From assembly GCA_017795105.1 (NCBI GenBank), contig CP051247.1, positions 1,984,001 through 2,048,000 on the forward strand: DNA of 64,000 nt, given 5' to 3'. Below the pieces are notes generated by a model, which saw nothing but the letters and a program-made list of their open reading frames with translations, was not told the origin of the DNA and made no database searches. Made by a program: the position numbers and the translations under genes. Every line of letters starts with the position of its first letter. The stretch's first letter is position 1. The DNA is from Planctomycetaceae bacterium (GTDB lineage Bacteria; Planctomycetota; Planctomycetia; Planctomycetales; Planctomycetaceae). This document shows positions 29,790-39,062 of this stretch, piece by piece.

Positions 29790-30280
29790 CCGTAACGGCG
29801 GCATCTTGCCGCCGAGGAAGCTATGTGCAGGCAAGAACGGTCGCAAGAGTATCCCAGCGGCCCTCGCTTATACTTCGGGTTTAGACACGGAACGCCCGAC
29901 AGGCGTGGCCCCGAAAGATTCTTTCGGGGCGGCGCAGTCGTTGGCGAAGTGGGATTTGACGTCTGATACAAGAGACGTTGAATTTCCCGAGAGACATTGG
30001 CAAGCCGCAATTTGAAGGCTCGCGGCAGCTGCATTCTCCGACGGCTTCGCCGCCCTCTAAATGGTCTCGATTGCTCGAACTACGGGAACCTGTCACTTAA
30101 CCCCAGTGCCCTCACTCACGTTTCGGGTTGGGATTCGTGGACGCACGCTCGTAAGTTGGGATAGCCACAGGCGTATCCCGGCACAATGGGCGGTCGTTCT
30201 TACGCGACGATCTCCAATGGCGATTCAACCTTGGATGCGGAAGCAACGTCCATTCGGCGGCAGGATGCCGCCGCTACGTT
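29790..30280. repeat. GGCGGCAT/ATGCCGCC element split by other repeats
   Basis: The left arm CGGCGGCATCTTGCCGCCG (29796-29814) and the inverted right arm CGGCGGCAGGATGCCGCCG (30255-30273, then CTACG) are 440 bp apart. In the compact copies at 48381-48483 and 55013-55113 the same arms are about 50 bp apart. The space here holds the 150-bp element (29909-30056), a TTTCGGGTTGGGATTCGTGG arm and a TGGGATA hairpin, so this looks like a nest of insertions. No gene is supported between purH and 30384. Confidence 0.7.
29909..30056. repeat. 150-bp dispersed element, copy 2 (inverted relative to 24893-25040)
   Basis: Begins with the palindrome CCCCGAAAGATTCTTTCGGGG and ends with CTCCGACGGCTTCGCCGCCC. 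By eye most positions match the reverse complement of copy 1, with the middle (about 29975-30020) most divergent. The two copies bracket rlmN, the tolC-like gene and purH. Confidence 0.85.
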
Positions 30281-30368
30281 TCGTATCCTAACCCAAAGCG
30301 TGAGCGAGGGCCGCTTGTCGTCGTCCACGCTCTTGTCCCTCACTGACGTTTCGGGTTGGGATTCGTGG
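30109..30368. repeat. Cluster of three ACGTTTCGGGTTGGG arms and a TGGGATA hairpin
   Basis: CTCACGTTTCGGGTTGGG (in 30109-30140) and CTGACGTTTCGGGTTGGG (in 30337-30368) are direct copies, each followed by ATTCGTGG. ACCCAAAGCGTGAGCGAGGG (30291-30310) is inverted. TGGGATAGCC..GCGTATCCCG (30157-30180) matches the hairpin at 2284-2310. Two-arm pairs could fold into stems of about 20 bp. Confidence 0.75.
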
Positions 30369-30383
30369 TGCGATGCTTCGGGT

Positions 30384-30632
30384 CTACTCGCGTAGAAGCA
30401 TCTCCAGGCGGGCTTCGTACTGGGCGGCGATTTCGTCGCGGGAGTAGCCGCAGCCGGCGGCGGCTTCGTGCATGCCGTTAATTTCCGCCAGAGCCTGACG
30501 CAGCTCCTGGACTTCGCTGAATGCGGTCAGGCATTCCTGCAGGGTCTGGAAGCGTCCCGAGGAAATGCGGGGTTGGGCGTACTCATAGAACGTGGTGAGA
30601 TTCTCGGCTGTCAGTGGAAGATCGCGGGGCAT
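30384..30632 (-). CDS. Small conserved-looking hypothetical protein (82 aa)
   Basis: An 82-residue, mostly helical cytoplasmic protein of unknown function, beginning MPRDLPLTAENLTTFYEYAQ. It contains a leucine-spaced helix around FSEVQELRQALAEING, and ends with YSRDEIAAQYEARLEMLLRE. It starts 24 bp after the stop of the upstream minus-strand gene, so it may be the last gene of that transcription unit. Evidence for it being real is codon bias like its neighbours and the tight spacing; no family is recognised. Confidence 0.6.
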   Translation of the reverse strand: MPRDLPLTAENLTTFYEYAQPRISSGRFQTLQECLTAFSEVQELRQALAEINGMHEAAAGCGYSRDEIAAQYEARLEMLLRE

Positions 30633-30656
30633 GTTGAAACCGGGTGGTAAAAGGAA

Positions 30657-31499
30657 TTACTTCTGCTCGGGGAAATCTTCGCGGTAACGCTTCAGCAGAA
30701 GGTCGATGTCGTTCGGCAGCAGATAAACGCGGCCGTGCATGGTTTTGGTTTCGCCCGGTTGCAGTCCGCCGAGCCGGAAGTCGCTGTGCAGGCAGCGAAT
30801 GACTCCCTGAAACAGTTCCTGATACGGCTCCCAGGCCATGGCGAGAATTTGCTTGTCATCGCCGCTAAAGCAGCCGATCAGTCCGTTGGAAGGCACATGC
30901 GAATTCAACGGGCGTGGATTCACATCGTCCCGATTGACGCCGGGAGCCGCCCAGACCTGGCCGGGCACATAGCGGGCTTCGGTGGCCCAGCCGGGAGTCG
31001 GCATCAGCTCGAGTTGACCATTCAGAAAGACGAAGCTCCGCTGAATGTAAGCATACGGTTCGTCTTTCTGGTCGCAGCCGGTAAACGCTCCCACCCGCAT
31101 ACAGGGTTGTGCCCAGTGTGCAGCGGATGTCGTTTTCGTGGGGTTGTGAGCGGTCACTTCAAACTGGATCTCATCGCCGGTTGCCTGAATCTGATGAGTC
31201 ACTTCGACGCCATCTTCAAGCCGACACTTCAATTCCAGTTGAGTCCCGTCCTCGCTGCGAGAAATCAGCTCCGTCTGATGCGGAATCACGGTTTCTCGCC
31301 ATTCTCGATCGGTTGAGCCGGGACGACAGTAGGCTTCGAGATACCAGATTTCGATCGAGCCGCCGGGAATCAGCTCGCCATGGATTCGCAGCATGTTCTT
31401 CTCCCAGGTCAGTGTCAGCGGTTCGGCTGCCTGAGTGATGCTGGACAGTGAGCAGATCAGCGTGAGCAGTAGACAGCAGCGGAACAGTCTGGCGGGCAT
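30657..31499 (-). CDS. Exported protein of unknown function
   Basis: About 280 residues with a signal peptide (MPARLFRCCLLLTLICSLSS, cut near TQAAEP). The mature part is rich in beta strands and aromatic residues (LTWEKNMLRIHGELIPGG, then EIWYLEAYCRPGS, and SFVFLNGQLELMPTPGW), suggesting a jelly-roll or carbohydrate-binding-like fold. ATG 31499 with AAAGGA upstream is preferred over in-frame GTG 31517 and ATG 31508. It lies between mogA and a small gene, all on the minus strand. I do not recognise a family and propose no reaction. Confidence 0.75.
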   Translation of the reverse strand: MPARLFRCCLLLTLICSLSSITQAAEPLTLTWEKNMLRIHGELIPGGSIEIWYLEAYCRPGSTDREWRETVIPHQTELISRSEDGTQLELKCRLEDGVEVTHQIQATGDEIQFEVTAHNPTKTTSAAHWAQPCMRVGAFTGCDQKDEPYAYIQRSFVFLNGQLELMPTPGWATEARYVPGQVWAAPGVNRDDVNPRPLNSHVPSNGLIGCFSGDDKQILAMAWEPYQELFQGVIRCLHSDFRLGGLQPGETKTMHGRVYLLPNDIDLLLKRYREDFPEQK

Positions 31500-31541
31500 C
31501 GAACACATTCCTTTCACGAGCGGGAGTGAGGAACGGGCCGG

Positions 31542-32102
31542 CTACTTCTTTTTCGGGCGAAACGCCTCAAGCCGGTCGGGATCGGTTTCCAGAAACGGAC
31601 CGCCGATCAGATCGATACAGTATGGCACAGCCGGAAAGACAGCGTCCAGACACTCGCGGATCGCTTTGGGCTGACCGGGCAGATTGATTATCAGACTCTG
31701 CCCGCGGATTCCGGCTGTCTGTCGGGAGAGAATGGCCGTCGGCACCTTCTCCAGCGAGACCTTCCGCATCAGTTCGCCGAACCCGGGCATCAGTTTCTCG
31801 CAGACCGCCTCGGTCGCTTCGGGGGTCACATCCCGCAAGGCCGGTCCGGTTCCGCCGGTGGTTACAATGAGGCAGCAGCCAAGATGATCGGCGAGCCGCG
31901 CGAGTTCGGCTTCAATCAGCGACTGTTCGTCGGGAATGATGACCGCATGCGGTTCGAACGAAGTCGTCAACACTTCGCGAAGATAGTCGCGGATCGCGGG
32001 ACCGCCGAGGTCTTCGTAATCGCCGCGGCTGGCGCGGTCGGAGACGGTGACAATTCCGATGCGGGGCGGTAGAGACGGGTCGACAGGAGTTGATTCTGGC
32101 AC
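31542..32102 (-). CDS. mog: Molybdopterin adenylyltransferase, MogA/MoaB family
   Basis: A 186-residue enzyme that adenylylates molybdopterin before molybdenum insertion. Family blocks are RIGIVTVSDRASRGDYEDLGGP, CCLIVTTGGTGPALRDVTPEA, PGFGELMRKVSLEKVPTAILSRQTAGIRG and LIINLPGQPKAIRECL. The gene starts with GTG and has no obvious Shine-Dalgarno sequence. It begins 29 bp after the HEAT/TPR gene stop and may be translated from the same mRNA. No other molybdenum cofactor genes are in the window. Confidence 0.93.
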   Translation of the reverse strand: MPESTPVDPSLPPRIGIVTVSDRASRGDYEDLGGPAIRDYLREVLTTSFEPHAVIIPDEQSLIEAELARLADHLGCCLIVTTGGTGPALRDVTPEATEAVCEKLMPGFGELMRKVSLEKVPTAILSRQTAGIRGQSLIINLPGQPKAIRECLDAVFPAVPYCIDLIGGPFLETDPDRLEAFRPKKK

Positions 32103-32131
32103 GGCGGATTCACGAATGGGGCTGGAGCCGG

Positions 32132-35083
32132 TTATCTCGAAGTGGCTTCACTCTGAGCCTTCTTCATCGCATCGAGCACGGCTGCAAACCGGTCGTCTTC
32201 GTGGAGCAGTTCGAGATCGGGATCTTTCCGCGTCCAGTTGGCATCGATGTAGCCAAGTTTGACGCTGCGATTCAGCTCCTCGAACGCCGAGTCGACCAGC
32301 CGATCGATTCGTGCCGGTGTCTGCTCGCCGGTCGGCTTGTCGGTTCGCCGAGACAGGTATTCCGCGGCTCGAGTGTAAGTACAAGCCGCATTGTAGGCGA
32401 AAATCGCGTCGTCGCCATGCTGCACCCGACCGCGTTTCAGCTGTTCGACCGCTTCGTCGACCTTGCCGTTAATGGCCAGGGAAAGTGCGACTCCGGTGAT
32501 GGCGGTCATCAGTTCCGGATCGAGTTCGAGTGCCCGCCGGTAATCGGCTTCGGCATCCGGGAACCGTTCGAGCATCGAGTTGACGTGCCCGCGCGACGAA
32601 TACCAGACGGCCTTCTTCGGATCCTGAGCAATCGCCCGATCGAAGTACGGCCGGGCATCTTCAAAGCGATACATGGAAATCAGAATCTGACCGACCGTGC
32701 CCTGAGCCGACGGCCAGCGGGGATCGATCGAGAGCAGATGCTCGAAATCGGCCAGCGCCTGATCGTGTTGATCGAGCCGCTGATAGGCGAGCCCCCGCCC
32801 TTGAATCGCGTGAGGGAAGTCGGTATCGAAATCGAGAACAAGCGAGAACTGCAGTACCGCCAGAGCCGCATCTCCCTGACGCAGTGTCGACATCGCCTGC
32901 TGGTAAATATGATTCACGGGCGAACGCGAGAACATCGCATCGAGAGCCGCAGAGGCCATCTGGCTGCGGGATTCCGAATCGGAGTCGCGAACCTTGATCA
33001 GATAACTGCGGGACCGATCACTGAGAAAGCCGCCGAGGGCGCGAATCAGTGAGGTGGCGACCGGGCTGTCTTCCGGGCGTTTCTCGATCAACGCAATCAA
33101 AACATCGACGGCTCGTTCATCGGTCGAGCCCTGAAGCAGACTGACAAGCACATTCGTCAGATGCTGGTCCTCTTTCACCAGTGCATTCGGAGCGAAATCG
33201 AGCAGACTGTTCTGATCAATCTGAGCGACTGCTCGCAGGACGGCCTCCTGCTCGGAGACCTCAAGTTCCGGATACACGTCGAGCAGCGGTTCGACAATAC
33301 GGTTGTCGCCAATTTTCGCCAGAGTATTAATGAGCGTGCCGCGCAGCGAGTTTTCCTGCTCCAGATAATCAAGCAACAACGGAACAGCCGTCTGCACGCG
33401 ATACTTTGCGATCGCCTGCAGCGACTGACGGTTGGGGTATTCCGATTCGATCTGCTTCAACGCGAACTGGATCAATTCCTGTCGACTGGCATCATCCTCG
33501 CGGGCCGAGAGCATCTCGAACGCGATCGACTGCAGTTTCTTGTCATCACTCTTGAGAATGCTGACCAGCAGATCGTGCAGCTGCGGGTGTCCCAGGGTAT
33601 TGAGAGCCTGAAGCGACTCGATGCGGGTCGCCTCGTTCCCGTTCCGGGCAAACTCATACAGTTTGTCGGACCATTCCGGACGCGGATACAACGCAAACGT
33701 ATGAATCACGCGGGCCTGAATCTCCGGCGATTCATTCAGCATCGACAACAATGCCTGGTGATGCACCGGAAAGCGTGAGCTTCCGAGACTGCTCAGAGCC
33801 GCTTCAGAAACGGCGTCGTCCGAACTGCGGACCGACTGCTTCAGCAGCGAGACCGCGTCGCGAGCAGGGAATTCGCCCAGGGCAATGAGCGAAGCCTGAC
33901 GGAGCGCGGGATCGTCGGTCGTCTTCAGAATCTGAGCGATCTCGGGCCAGAACTCGGCCGGCAACCGCATCGCTCCATGAATAAGCGCGGCATACCGGGA
34001 CAGCCGATGTCCTTCGCGAATCTCGGTGATCAGTTCATTCAACGAAATCGACTCGTAGATGCCATGCGTCGCGGCCAGCATGGCCTTGAGCAAATCATCG
34101 TGAGCGCGTGCGGGACCGCTGACGGTTTCCTGCTGCACCACGTGATCCGGATCCGGCAGCGCCGAAAGATGAACTTCACTGATCAACGGCGGAATTGAGG
34201 GGAACTCAAACTGAGGCTGATTGGTCGACTCGCGTCCGGCCATCACCGCTGTCGTTGCAAACCACTGCAACAGATGGGGATCAACCGGCGAGGCCTCTTC
34301 GTCGAAGTGCATGATCACCCGGGCGACATCTTCAACCGCCAGTTCGGTCATGTCATCGACAATGGTCGCCAGATTCAGCGGGTTAACTTCACCTTCGATC
34401 GTCGTCAGAGCCAGCACGCCGCGAGGGGCAATCGTCTCGCGACGCCACTTGAGTTGAGCCCGACCGAACAGATTCATATCGAATTCATGGGTCTTGCCAT
34501 CGATCGGAATCAGCAGTTTGAGCGGCGGAACGGAAGTCCCTGCCGGGAGCCCGTTGTAGACGACCCAGCTCGAGGCGATCTGTCCGGCGGGAGCGGTCAG
34601 ACTTTCGGGCACCTGAAGTTCCGAGAGGCTGTAGTGTCGTCGCTGGCGCTGGAAGGACGTGTAACCCTCAAAATCCTCGGCGGGACGATACGTTAACTTC
34701 TGCCCGCCGGCATCGAGAACGACTTCTCGCGGATTGAACGTGATATCGCGGCTGGTTTTATTGAGAACGACGAGCCGCCCGATGACGAACCGTTGCTGCT
34801 TTTGATTCGTGTGATACTGAGCGACATAGGGGGCATCGAGATAAAACGCGAGACCATCACCGGCCAGGGAGAAGCTGGACGGGACCGGGCGGCCGAGAGT
34901 ATTCAGTTCCGCCTGAAGTTCAGAAAGCTTCTGACGATAGCCGTCGAAGACTTCCTGGTTGTCGGTTCCGGATTCAGGAGGAAACTGCTGGTCGAGACGG
35001 GGATCGGCATGGACCGGGAGTGAGAACATCAGCCCGAGAGCAAGAGCCAGAGCAAGCCGTGCAACGTTTCGCACCACATCCAT
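32132..35083 (-). CDS. Exported HEAT-repeat plus TPR protein
   Basis: A 983-residue protein with a signal peptide (LALALALGLMFSLPVHA). Residues about 60-260 are beta-rich and unrecognised. About 370-690 are HEAT-like helical repeats (for example DPALRQASLIALGEFPARDA and DDAVSEAALSSLGSS). About 735-905 are TPR units (AIQGRGLAYQRLDQHDQALA, VWYSSRGHVNSMLERFPDAE). The tail resembles the DLELLHEDDRFAAVLDAM end typical of TPR proteins. Both repeat types are protein-interaction scaffolds; an extracytoplasmic scaffold role is inferred, with no partner visible. It heads a minus-strand group with mogA and two unknown genes. Confidence 0.85.
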   Translation of the reverse strand: MDVVRNVARLALALALGLMFSLPVHADPRLDQQFPPESGTDNQEVFDGYRQKLSELQAELNTLGRPVPSSFSLAGDGLAFYLDAPYVAQYHTNQKQQRFVIGRLVVLNKTSRDITFNPREVVLDAGGQKLTYRPAEDFEGYTSFQRQRRHYSLSELQVPESLTAPAGQIASSWVVYNGLPAGTSVPPLKLLIPIDGKTHEFDMNLFGRAQLKWRRETIAPRGVLALTTIEGEVNPLNLATIVDDMTELAVEDVARVIMHFDEEASPVDPHLLQWFATTAVMAGRESTNQPQFEFPSIPPLISEVHLSALPDPDHVVQQETVSGPARAHDDLLKAMLAATHGIYESISLNELITEIREGHRLSRYAALIHGAMRLPAEFWPEIAQILKTTDDPALRQASLIALGEFPARDAVSLLKQSVRSSDDAVSEAALSSLGSSRFPVHHQALLSMLNESPEIQARVIHTFALYPRPEWSDKLYEFARNGNEATRIESLQALNTLGHPQLHDLLVSILKSDDKKLQSIAFEMLSAREDDASRQELIQFALKQIESEYPNRQSLQAIAKYRVQTAVPLLLDYLEQENSLRGTLINTLAKIGDNRIVEPLLDVYPELEVSEQEAVLRAVAQIDQNSLLDFAPNALVKEDQHLTNVLVSLLQGSTDERAVDVLIALIEKRPEDSPVATSLIRALGGFLSDRSRSYLIKVRDSDSESRSQMASAALDAMFSRSPVNHIYQQAMSTLRQGDAALAVLQFSLVLDFDTDFPHAIQGRGLAYQRLDQHDQALADFEHLLSIDPRWPSAQGTVGQILISMYRFEDARPYFDRAIAQDPKKAVWYSSRGHVNSMLERFPDAEADYRRALELDPELMTAITGVALSLAINGKVDEAVEQLKRGRVQHGDDAIFAYNAACTYTRAAEYLSRRTDKPTGEQTPARIDRLVDSAFEELNRSVKLGYIDANWTRKDPDLELLHEDDRFAAVLDAMKKAQSEATSR

Positions 35084-35166
35084 AAATCAATTCCCGTTAG
35101 ACCGGGGCCGCAAAAGCGCGGGTCCGTCCGAAATTCTACGCTGCCGCCAACGGAAGAGAAGTCTGT

Positions 35167-35712
35167 TCAGTCTTTTATCGGCACCGCAAAGCCAGTTCGC
35201 TCGGCCAGAGCGAGAGCCGTCCAGACTTTTCCGTCGAGCAACTGCCCCGATTTTACGCGTTCGGCCAGCCAGGAAGCAGCTTCGTTTCTCGGAATTTTGT
35301 GAATTCGGATCGATTCTCCGCCAATCCCCCCACCCGGTCCAGTTTGCCGACATCCCAGCGCCATGCAGATGGTTGTTGTCTCGTCCGTCAAACCGGCTGA
35401 AGAACAGAACGTTCCCAGAACATGCAGCGATCGTGCCGAGAAGCCGGTTTCTTCTTCGAGTTCCCGATTCGCCGCCGTAGTGATCTCTTCGGCTTCCTGG
35501 CCGGGATCATCGCCCACCAGACCGGCGGGAAGTTCAAGCACTTCCGCACCGATCGGAGGACGAAACTGTTCGATAAAAAGCAGATCGTCGTCCTCGGTCA
35601 ATGCGAGGACGGCGACGGTGGTCGTGCTGTTGGCCCTACGGACGTATTCCCAGCCGTTCAAAGAAACCAACTCGAGAAATCGTCCGTGGTGCAGACTCTG
35701 CTCTTCGGTCAT
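35167..35712 (-). CDS. Nudix hydrolase (ADP-sugar pyrophosphatase-like)
   Basis: A 181-residue Nudix protein. The Nudix box is complete (GLVGDDPGQEAEE followed by AANRELEEETGF, with catalytic Glu residues), preceded by LLFIEQFRPPIGAEVLELPAG, which is typical of the ADP-ribose/ADP-sugar pyrophosphatase group. These hydrolyse nucleoside diphosphate derivatives in the cytoplasm. ATG 35712 (MTEEQSLHH) is chosen; the frame runs back to 35775 but would then overlap the thioredoxin-like gene. It begins 11 bp after that gene's stop, so the two are probably co-transcribed. Confidence 0.9.
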   Translation of the reverse strand: MTEEQSLHHGRFLELVSLNGWEYVRRANSTTTVAVLALTEDDDLLFIEQFRPPIGAEVLELPAGLVGDDPGQEAEEITTAANRELEEETGFSARSLHVLGTFCSSAGLTDETTTICMALGCRQTGPGGGIGGESIRIHKIPRNEAASWLAERVKSGQLLDGKVWTALALAERTGFAVPIKD

Positions 35713-35723
35713 GAACGGGCCTT

Positions 35724-36317
<594 letters not shown>

Positions 36318-36488
36318 GTTTCGGTCTCCTCGGAATGTCGTTCAATGAGCACTCTGCGGGAATCCACAGACGCGAGATTTCAAAGCAAATCAGACCTTTC
36401 AGGCGACGGCAGGTCTCTCTCCGTTGTAGCACAGGCCGGTCGGAAGATACAGGTGTCGCGTGACGATCGCCCGGTTTTGGCGGCAGCT

Positions 36489-36989
36489 TTACGAGTACTT
36501 CGCCAGCAGCGGTTTGATGATCTGAGGCGGAACGAACTGCTCCAGTTTGTCAGCGGCGGAATCGCGACCCATCTGGGCGATCTGCTTGATCAGCGAACTT
36601 GAAATGTGCGTGTACTGTTCGCTGGCCATGAGGAACACCGACTCAATCTCCGGCTCCAGTGTGTGGTTGGCCAGCGTCATCGTGAACTCGGCCTCAATAT
36701 CGGAAAGCGTGCGAACCCCGCGCAGCATCACGGCGGCTTTGTTTTGCCGAACAAAATCGACCGCCAGTCCGGTGAAGGTCTCCACCTTCACATTGTCGAG
36801 ATCGGAAACGACATCGCGAATCAGTTCCAGTCGCTCTTCAGGCGAGAACAGCGGCTTCTTGTCCGGATTAATCCCGATGCCGACGGTCAGCTGGCGGAAA
36901 ATGTGTGCTCCGCGGCGGATCACGTCTTCGTGCCCCAGCGTCAGCGGATCGAAGCTCCCGACATACACGGCGTGTCCGGTGTCCAGCAT
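36489..36989 (-). CDS. coaD: Phosphopantetheine adenylyltransferase
   Basis: This enzyme catalyses the penultimate step of coenzyme A synthesis, transferring AMP to 4'-phosphopantetheine. ATG 36989 gives 166 residues, the family's usual length; the frame extends far upstream but without homology. Signatures are AVYVGSFDPLTLGHEDVIRR with the nucleotidyltransferase motif (T/H)xGH, VMLRGVRTLSDIEAE and the C-terminal SSSLIKQIAQMG. GAGG lies before the start. It is a single gene, divergent from the Hsp20 cluster. Confidence 0.96.
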   Translation of the reverse strand: MLDTGHAVYVGSFDPLTLGHEDVIRRGAHIFRQLTVGIGINPDKKPLFSPEERLELIRDVVSDLDNVKVETFTGLAVDFVRQNKAAVMLRGVRTLSDIEAEFTMTLANHTLEPEIESVFLMASEQYTHISSSLIKQIAQMGRDSAADKLEQFVPPQIIKPLLAKYS

Positions 36990-37384
36990 GACCAGTCCTC
37001 GTGAGAGCAGAAAAGGTTGAAGGGGTATCGCGGAGAAAGTAAAGAGACGTTTATCGTCCAGAGAATGACAGGGGTATCGGCACTTTTCCATGATACTGGC
37101 CACTTTGCTCGCCTCCAAGTCGCGAGCCGAGGGCCTCGGCTTCTGCTCCCGCCGCCCTTTCATCGCTGCCACACTGGCAGGCCGTGGCAGTTTCGGCCGA
37201 GCATCGCCTGAAGAAGAGAAACCTCGCAACACACTGCCTCACAACAACTTACAACAGGCGCCACTTCCCTGCCCCGTGGCATATGATTTGCGACATCTTG
37301 AGAAAAAGGCCATTGTAAGTTCTTGTGCGGCAGTCTTTTAAGCTTTCATCCGACTGCCCGGTCATCTGCGGAGCGACTGCAACC

Positions 37385-37825
37385 ATGCCTGTATTTCGCT
37401 GGGGAAACGCCTGGGGATCGCTTGAGGAATTCGAGCGGGAAATGGATCGCCTGCTGCAGAGCATGCAGATGTCGAACCGAAATGCCCGCTCACTCCGAGC
37501 GTTCCCTGCGGTCAATCTTTACGAGCTGGACGATGAGCTCGTCATCACTGCTGAGATTCCAGGGGTTCAGCCGGAAGATCTGGACCTGAGTATCGCTTCG
37601 GGGGTGTTAACAATTCGCGGAAAACGATCGGTCGACAGTTCGATCCCTCAGGATCAGTTCCGCCGGCAGGAGCGGATGCACGGGAAGTGGGAACGAGTGC
37701 TGAATCTGCCTGAGCGTGTCAATGAAGACGAGTTGACTGCGGAGCTCAAAGAAGGGGTGCTGAAGATCACCCTACCCCGTGCTCCCCAGACCCAAGCTCG
37801 GCAGATTCCGGTCATCACTTCGTGA
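37385..37825 (+). CDS. Small heat shock protein (Hsp20), first of three
   Basis: A 146-residue alpha-crystallin-type chaperone that holds unfolding proteins in oligomers. The alpha-crystallin domain spans about residues 38-135, with AVNLYELDDELVITAEIPG, the GVLTIRGKR strand and the family signature near the end, ELKEGVLKITLPRA. ATG 37385 is preferred over GTG 37325. A second hsp20 gene starts 58 bp downstream. No CIRCE inverted repeat was seen upstream, so regulation by HrcA is not supported. Confidence 0.94.
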   Translation: MPVFRWGNAWGSLEEFEREMDRLLQSMQMSNRNARSLRAFPAVNLYELDDELVITAEIPGVQPEDLDLSIASGVLTIRGKRSVDSSIPQDQFRRQERMHGKWERVLNLPERVNEDELTAELKEGVLKITLPRAPQTQARQIPVITS

Positions 37826-37883
37826 TGCGTGAAGCTTGCCCCGCGAAACAGCTGCTAGATCCCGGTACCCGGAAGGTGAATCT

Positions 37884-38369
37884 GTGAACAATCATTCGGA
37901 TCAACGCGACGAACAGAATCAGGAACATCCCGAATCGCCGACGCACGAATTGACCATTCGCCGGGAAACCGAGCCCCGCAGCGAACAGGAAAACATTCCG
38001 AGGCAGAGTCCTGCAGATTCCGCACTTCAGGCACGCCGTCTGCTCTTCACACCTCCGATCGATATTTTCGGCACCGAGGAAGGTCTCGTTTTGCGAGCCG
38101 ATCTCCCCGGCGTCTCAGTCGAGCGACTCGAACTTCAAATCGAGGACAACAAGCTGACGCTGTTCGGGCGGGTGAAGGAGATCATTCCCGACGAAGCCAA
38201 GCTGCTGCATCAGGAGTATCAGGTCGGCGACTTTTATCGATCGTTTATTTTGAGTGATGAGCTCGATTATGAGCGAATCTCTGCGAAAATGACTCATGGA
38301 GTCCTTGAGATTTCTCTCCCGAGAGTCCCACGGGCTCGGCCTCGAAAAATTCATGTTCAGGCGGATTGA
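37884..38369 (+). CDS. Small heat shock protein (Hsp20), second of three
   Basis: A 161-residue Hsp20 with a longer, charged N-terminal arm (NNHSDQRDEQNQEHPESPT). The alpha-crystallin domain then covers about 60-155: PIDIFGTEEGLVLRADLPG, DNKLTLFGRV, and the terminal signature MTHGVLEISLPRVP. The start is GTG 37884, with GGAAGG 8 bases upstream. The frame reaches back to a TTG at 37836, but that is less likely. It differs clearly from its two neighbours, so this is a diverged rather than recent triplication. Confidence 0.92.
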   Translation: MNNHSDQRDEQNQEHPESPTHELTIRRETEPRSEQENIPRQSPADSALQARRLLFTPPIDIFGTEEGLVLRADLPGVSVERLELQIEDNKLTLFGRVKEIIPDEAKLLHQEYQVGDFYRSFILSDELDYERISAKMTHGVLEISLPRVPRARPRKIHVQAD

Positions 38370-38485
38370 TGCCCATCACTCCGGCCTGCCAGAGTACAAT
38401 CAGGGCGGTTGCGATTCCGACTCACAATGTGATTTTCACCATTCCGCAGCGAGGATCGTGCCGCCATTAACCGGAGGACCTTACG

Positions 38486-38995
38486 ATGAACCGCCAGACT
38501 GGAACCGAACCGAATAACGCACGTTTTACCCAGGCCGTCGATCGCTTTCGTTCCGAACTCGATCGCATCGTGGACATGGCCTGGAATCGCGGCGAAGAAA
38601 TCTGGGGGCAGTTTCGCGGCCCTCAGGATGCCGATTGCGACTGGATGCCGGCTGTCGATATCGTCGAGACGGCTGATACCGTCGTGCTGCTGATGAATCT
38701 GCCGGGGCTGGCGGCTCAGGATGTCGAGATGACCCTGGTCGGCAACACCCTTCAGGTCGTCGCCAATTTGAATTCTCTGCCGCTGCAATCGGGGGATCAC
38801 GTTGTCCGCCGCGAACGTCCAACGGGACACGTCCAACGAACGATCACGCTTCCCTGCTCGGTCGAAAGCGAATCGGCCGTCGCTCATGCCGAACGAGGCG
38901 TCTTCAAAGTCGAAATGCAGAAGATGGCCGACAATCGCGTGCGGAAGGTTCCGATTGACGAGCAGGATGTTCCAGTGACCGGAAGTATGTCATAA
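38486..38995 (+). CDS. Small heat shock protein (Hsp20), third of three
   Basis: A 169-residue Hsp20. The N-terminal arm is helical (QAVDRFRSELDRIVDMAWNR). The alpha-crystallin domain runs from about residue 53 (PAVDIVETADTVVLLMNLPG) to the signature AERGVFKVEMQKM. Ribosome binding site GGAGG is present. It lies 116 bp after the second hsp20 and ends at a strong terminator, so the three genes may form one heat-shock transcription unit. Confidence 0.93.
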   Translation: MNRQTGTEPNNARFTQAVDRFRSELDRIVDMAWNRGEEIWGQFRGPQDADCDWMPAVDIVETADTVVLLMNLPGLAAQDVEMTLVGNTLQVVANLNSLPLQSGDHVVRRERPTGHVQRTITLPCSVESESAVAHAERGVFKVEMQKMADNRVRKVPIDEQDVPVTGSMS

Positions 38996-38998
38996 TCG

Positions 38999-39028
38999 AA
39001 ACGGCCCCGAGTGATCGGGGCCGTTTTT
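38999..39028 (+). terminator. Rho-independent terminator after the hsp20 cluster
   Basis: AAACGGCCCCGA, a short loop, TCGGGGCCGTTTTT, just after the third hsp20 stop. Confidence 0.93.
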
Positions 39029-39062
39029 CTTTGCGACGCACAACTTCCGGATATGACCGACT

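Noticed and set aside
37261..37384. Possible CIRCE or sigma-32 promoter upstream of the hsp20 cluster
   Set aside because: No TTAGCACTC/GAGTGCTAA pair and no convincing sigma-32 boxes were seen.
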